Positions 50,796 to 52,189 of a DNA stretch of 52,189 bases are shown piece after piece. The notes under the pieces were generated by a model, which had not been told where the DNA came from, ran no database searches, and saw nothing but the letters and a program-made list of their open reading frames with translations. The stretch spans positions 1 to 52,189 of the forward strand of contig NZ_JANUCS010000015.1 in NCBI RefSeq assembly GCF_024808815.1. Reading direction: 5' to 3'. The translations under genes were made by a program, and so were the position numbers. Source of the stretch: Methanosalsum natronophilum (GTDB lineage: Archaea; Halobacteriota; Methanosarcinia; Methanosarcinales; Methanosarcinaceae). The stretch's first letter is position 1, and the number at the start of each line of letters is the position of its first letter.

Positions 50796-51743
50796 TCAAA
50801 CATACCACATAATTAAACCTAGTATATATCCGATGTATAGTATGATCAATAGTATCCCCATCCAGCGCTCCAATCTTTTCAGCACAAGAGCAGGTATTAC
50901 GGCCACACATATCAGGACAAGCATGGCAGGTATGTCATAATAGAGAGATTGAGCCAATATTGGTATATCTCTAAAAAAAGGTGCTACTCCGAATATTAGA
51001 GTAAGACCCATCAAATTTGCGCCAATTATGTTTCCAATTGAAAGATCGTGATGTTTCTTAACAACAGCAGCAAGTGCAGTAACTAACTCAGGAGCAGACG
51101 TACCAAATGCTACAAGAGTTAAAGCAATTATCATTTCAGGAACGCCTATGATCTCAGCTAGTTCCACACCGCTATATACCAGCAGTCTACTACCAATTAT
51201 AACAAAAATAGCACCTAAAACAAAATATATCAATTCTTTTCGAATATGCACCAGTTTATTTCTATGAGTTGATGGATTTTCATCATTCCAAATATTTGTC
51301 TGATACTTGTAATTATAATAAATGAAACCTATAAACAAAAATAATAAAAACAATCCATTGAAAACAGTAATTACACCATTATATGAAAACAGAATTAGCA
51401 TTAATACAGCAATAACCATGAAAAGCGATTTCATGTAAAATTTATTCTCGATAGGAGATCTAGATCGTACTGCAATAACAAAACCCAATATTAGGCCGGT
51501 ATTGCATATTACAGACCCCAGTGCATTACCTACTGTCATTTCAGTATGACCTAAGTATGCAGCTATTGTAGATACAAAAAATTCTGGTGCAACTGTTGCA
51601 AAACTTACTATAGTAGCCCCAATTATTATTTTAGGTATCCCAAGCTTGTTAGATATGGATATTGCTGATTCAATGAACCAATCTGCACCTTTCAAAACAA
51701 TTAAAATACTCAATAAAAATAGTAATACAATGATAGCATCCAT
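50796..51743 (-). CDS. CaCA-family Na+/Ca2+ exchanger (YrbG type)
   Basis: A 315-aa membrane antiporter with the two alpha repeats: ATIVSFATVAPEFFVSTIAAYLGHTEMTVGNALGSVICNTGLILG and LVAFGTSAPELVTALAAVVKKHHDLSIGNIIGANLMGLTLIFG. About ten TM segments. Glu and Asn/Asp residues in these repeats bind Na+ and Ca2+. It is upstream of the mgtE riboswitch on the same strand, with its own ATG region. Confidence 0.94.
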   Translation of the reverse strand: MDAIIVLLFLLSILIVLKGADWFIESAISISNKLGIPKIIIGATIVSFATVAPEFFVSTIAAYLGHTEMTVGNALGSVICNTGLILGFVIAVRSRSPIENKFYMKSLFMVIAVLMLILFSYNGVITVFNGLFLLFLFIGFIYYNYKYQTNIWNDENPSTHRNKLVHIRKELIYFVLGAIFVIIGSRLLVYSGVELAEIIGVPEMIIALTLVAFGTSAPELVTALAAVVKKHHDLSIGNIIGANLMGLTLIFGVAPFFRDIPILAQSLYYDIPAMLVLICVAVIPALVLKRLERWMGILLIILYIGYILGLIMWYV

Positions 51744-51810
51744 ATTGCAACCTTTATACCTTTTTGTCTAACAATATCATATAAGCAAACTATTTAGTTT
51801 AACTGATTAA

Positions 51811-51852
51811 GTCAACTACCAGTCCCTTACAGAAGGTGACTCCTGTTTTTTT
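51811..51852 (-). repeat. Dispersed repeat copy, inverted relative to 6869-6909
   Basis: The reverse complement (core AAAAAACAGGAGTCACCTTC, then GTAAGGGA and TAGTTGAC) matches the sequence at 6869-6909 at about 36 of 42 bases. The elements could be ends of an insertion sequence, a MITE or a conserved regulatory site. Confidence 0.6.
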
Positions 51853-52189
51853 AATTGAATATGTCTAAAAAGTTTCAAAGTCCTAAGGTAGTATTTAAAG
51901 ATGAGTGACACTACTAAAAAAAATGAAATAATATTAAGTTATATTTTGAACTTCTTTTACTGCAGCTCTCCTTTCTCTGATTCTAGCTTGAAGCCTATTG
52001 GATATTCACACAGAAACTAGTATGTATAACTTATAAATTATTGGTATTTCGGCTCTGTAGAAATCCTATTTTCCATTACCACTTCAACCTAATATTATAA
52101 AAAGGATAAGTCCCCTGTTTTTTTTGTTTGTTTACCAAAAAAACACAGGGGATGAATGTTTTTGTCAGGAAAATACTTAAACTTTATTG
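51853..52189. other. Right-end intergenic with possible IS end
   Basis: No frame of note. GGCTCTGTAGAAATCC at 52045-52060 resembles inverted-repeat ends of methanogen insertion sequences. A hairpin CCCCTGT/ACAGGGG with T and A tracts (about 52112-52152) lies just before the window end. The body of any element would lie beyond the edge. Confidence 0.35.

Noticed and set aside
12980-52053. GGCTCTGTA at 12980 and 52045 as ends of one composite element
   Set aside because: Only 9 bases agree and the flanks differ, so chance or separate IS relics are as likely.

Overview
The window is from a methanogenic archaeon, most likely of the Methanosarcinaceae (methylotrophic Methanosarcinales such as Methanolobus or Methanococcoides relatives). 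The reasons are an RNA polymerase subunit D that carries two [4Fe-4S] motifs, the archaeal S13-S4-S11-RpoD gene order, archaellins with class III signal peptides, a ferredoxin:thioredoxin reductase catalytic subunit beside a glutaredoxin-like protein, a PGF-pre-PGF relic and archaeal TATA-box promoters. Base composition is strongly AT-rich. I cannot name the species.

Layout. 1-2750: tandem, 3'-truncated tRNA-Leu(GAG) copies, then the minus-strand operon rps13-rps4-rps11-rpoD with a structured leader and a terminator. 2.9-10.6 kb: housekeeping and redox genes (aldehyde dehydrogenase, voltage-gated-type K+ channel, a Rieske/glutaredoxin/FTR operon, a five-PAS protein, a MazG-like hydrolase, a NYN-LOTUS protein). 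10.6-16.9 kb: loose accessory region with a PGF-type surface-protein relic, a zinc-ribbon miniprotein, a RelE-type toxin with its short antitoxin, an IS630-type HTH protein, a SpoIIM-like membrane protein and a HisKA_2 kinase.

17-23 kb is a chemotaxis operon (dCache MCP, CheW, CheY, CheA, CheC, with no CheB, CheR or CheD). It is followed on the other strand by an SMC-like ATPase, a protein that resembles the haloarchaeal rod-determining factor RdfA, and a winged-helix-like protein. 26.6-46.4 kb is an archaellum island: five archaellin genes plus one internally deleted archaellin, two ArlD/E-type proteins (one 887 aa), four secreted or membrane-anchored beta-rich proteins, a CheF-like adaptor, and several small unknown genes. 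ArlF, ArlG, ArlH, ArlI and ArlJ are absent and must be encoded elsewhere. Three archaellin promoters share a conserved element next to the TATA box.

46.3-47.6 kb is an extremely AT-rich desert that ends at a two-TM miniprotein with a perfect Shine-Dalgarno. 48-51.8 kb is a divalent-cation transport cluster: a TMEM165/GDT1 exporter, MgtE, and a CaCA exchanger. The mgtE gene has a clear M-box (ykoK-leader) Mg2+ riboswitch upstream, with a candidate anti-Shine-Dalgarno expression platform. This is unusual for an archaeon.

The strongest leads are the archaeal M-box, the RdfA/SMC-like three-gene module, the archaellin promoter element with the deleted archaellin, the enlarged archaellum accessory set, the ComEC-type metallo-beta-lactamase that has lost its metal ligands, and the tandem tRNA-Leu 5' fragments. 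Start sites below were chosen from Shine-Dalgarno or TATA position and family length; several differ from the longest open frame.
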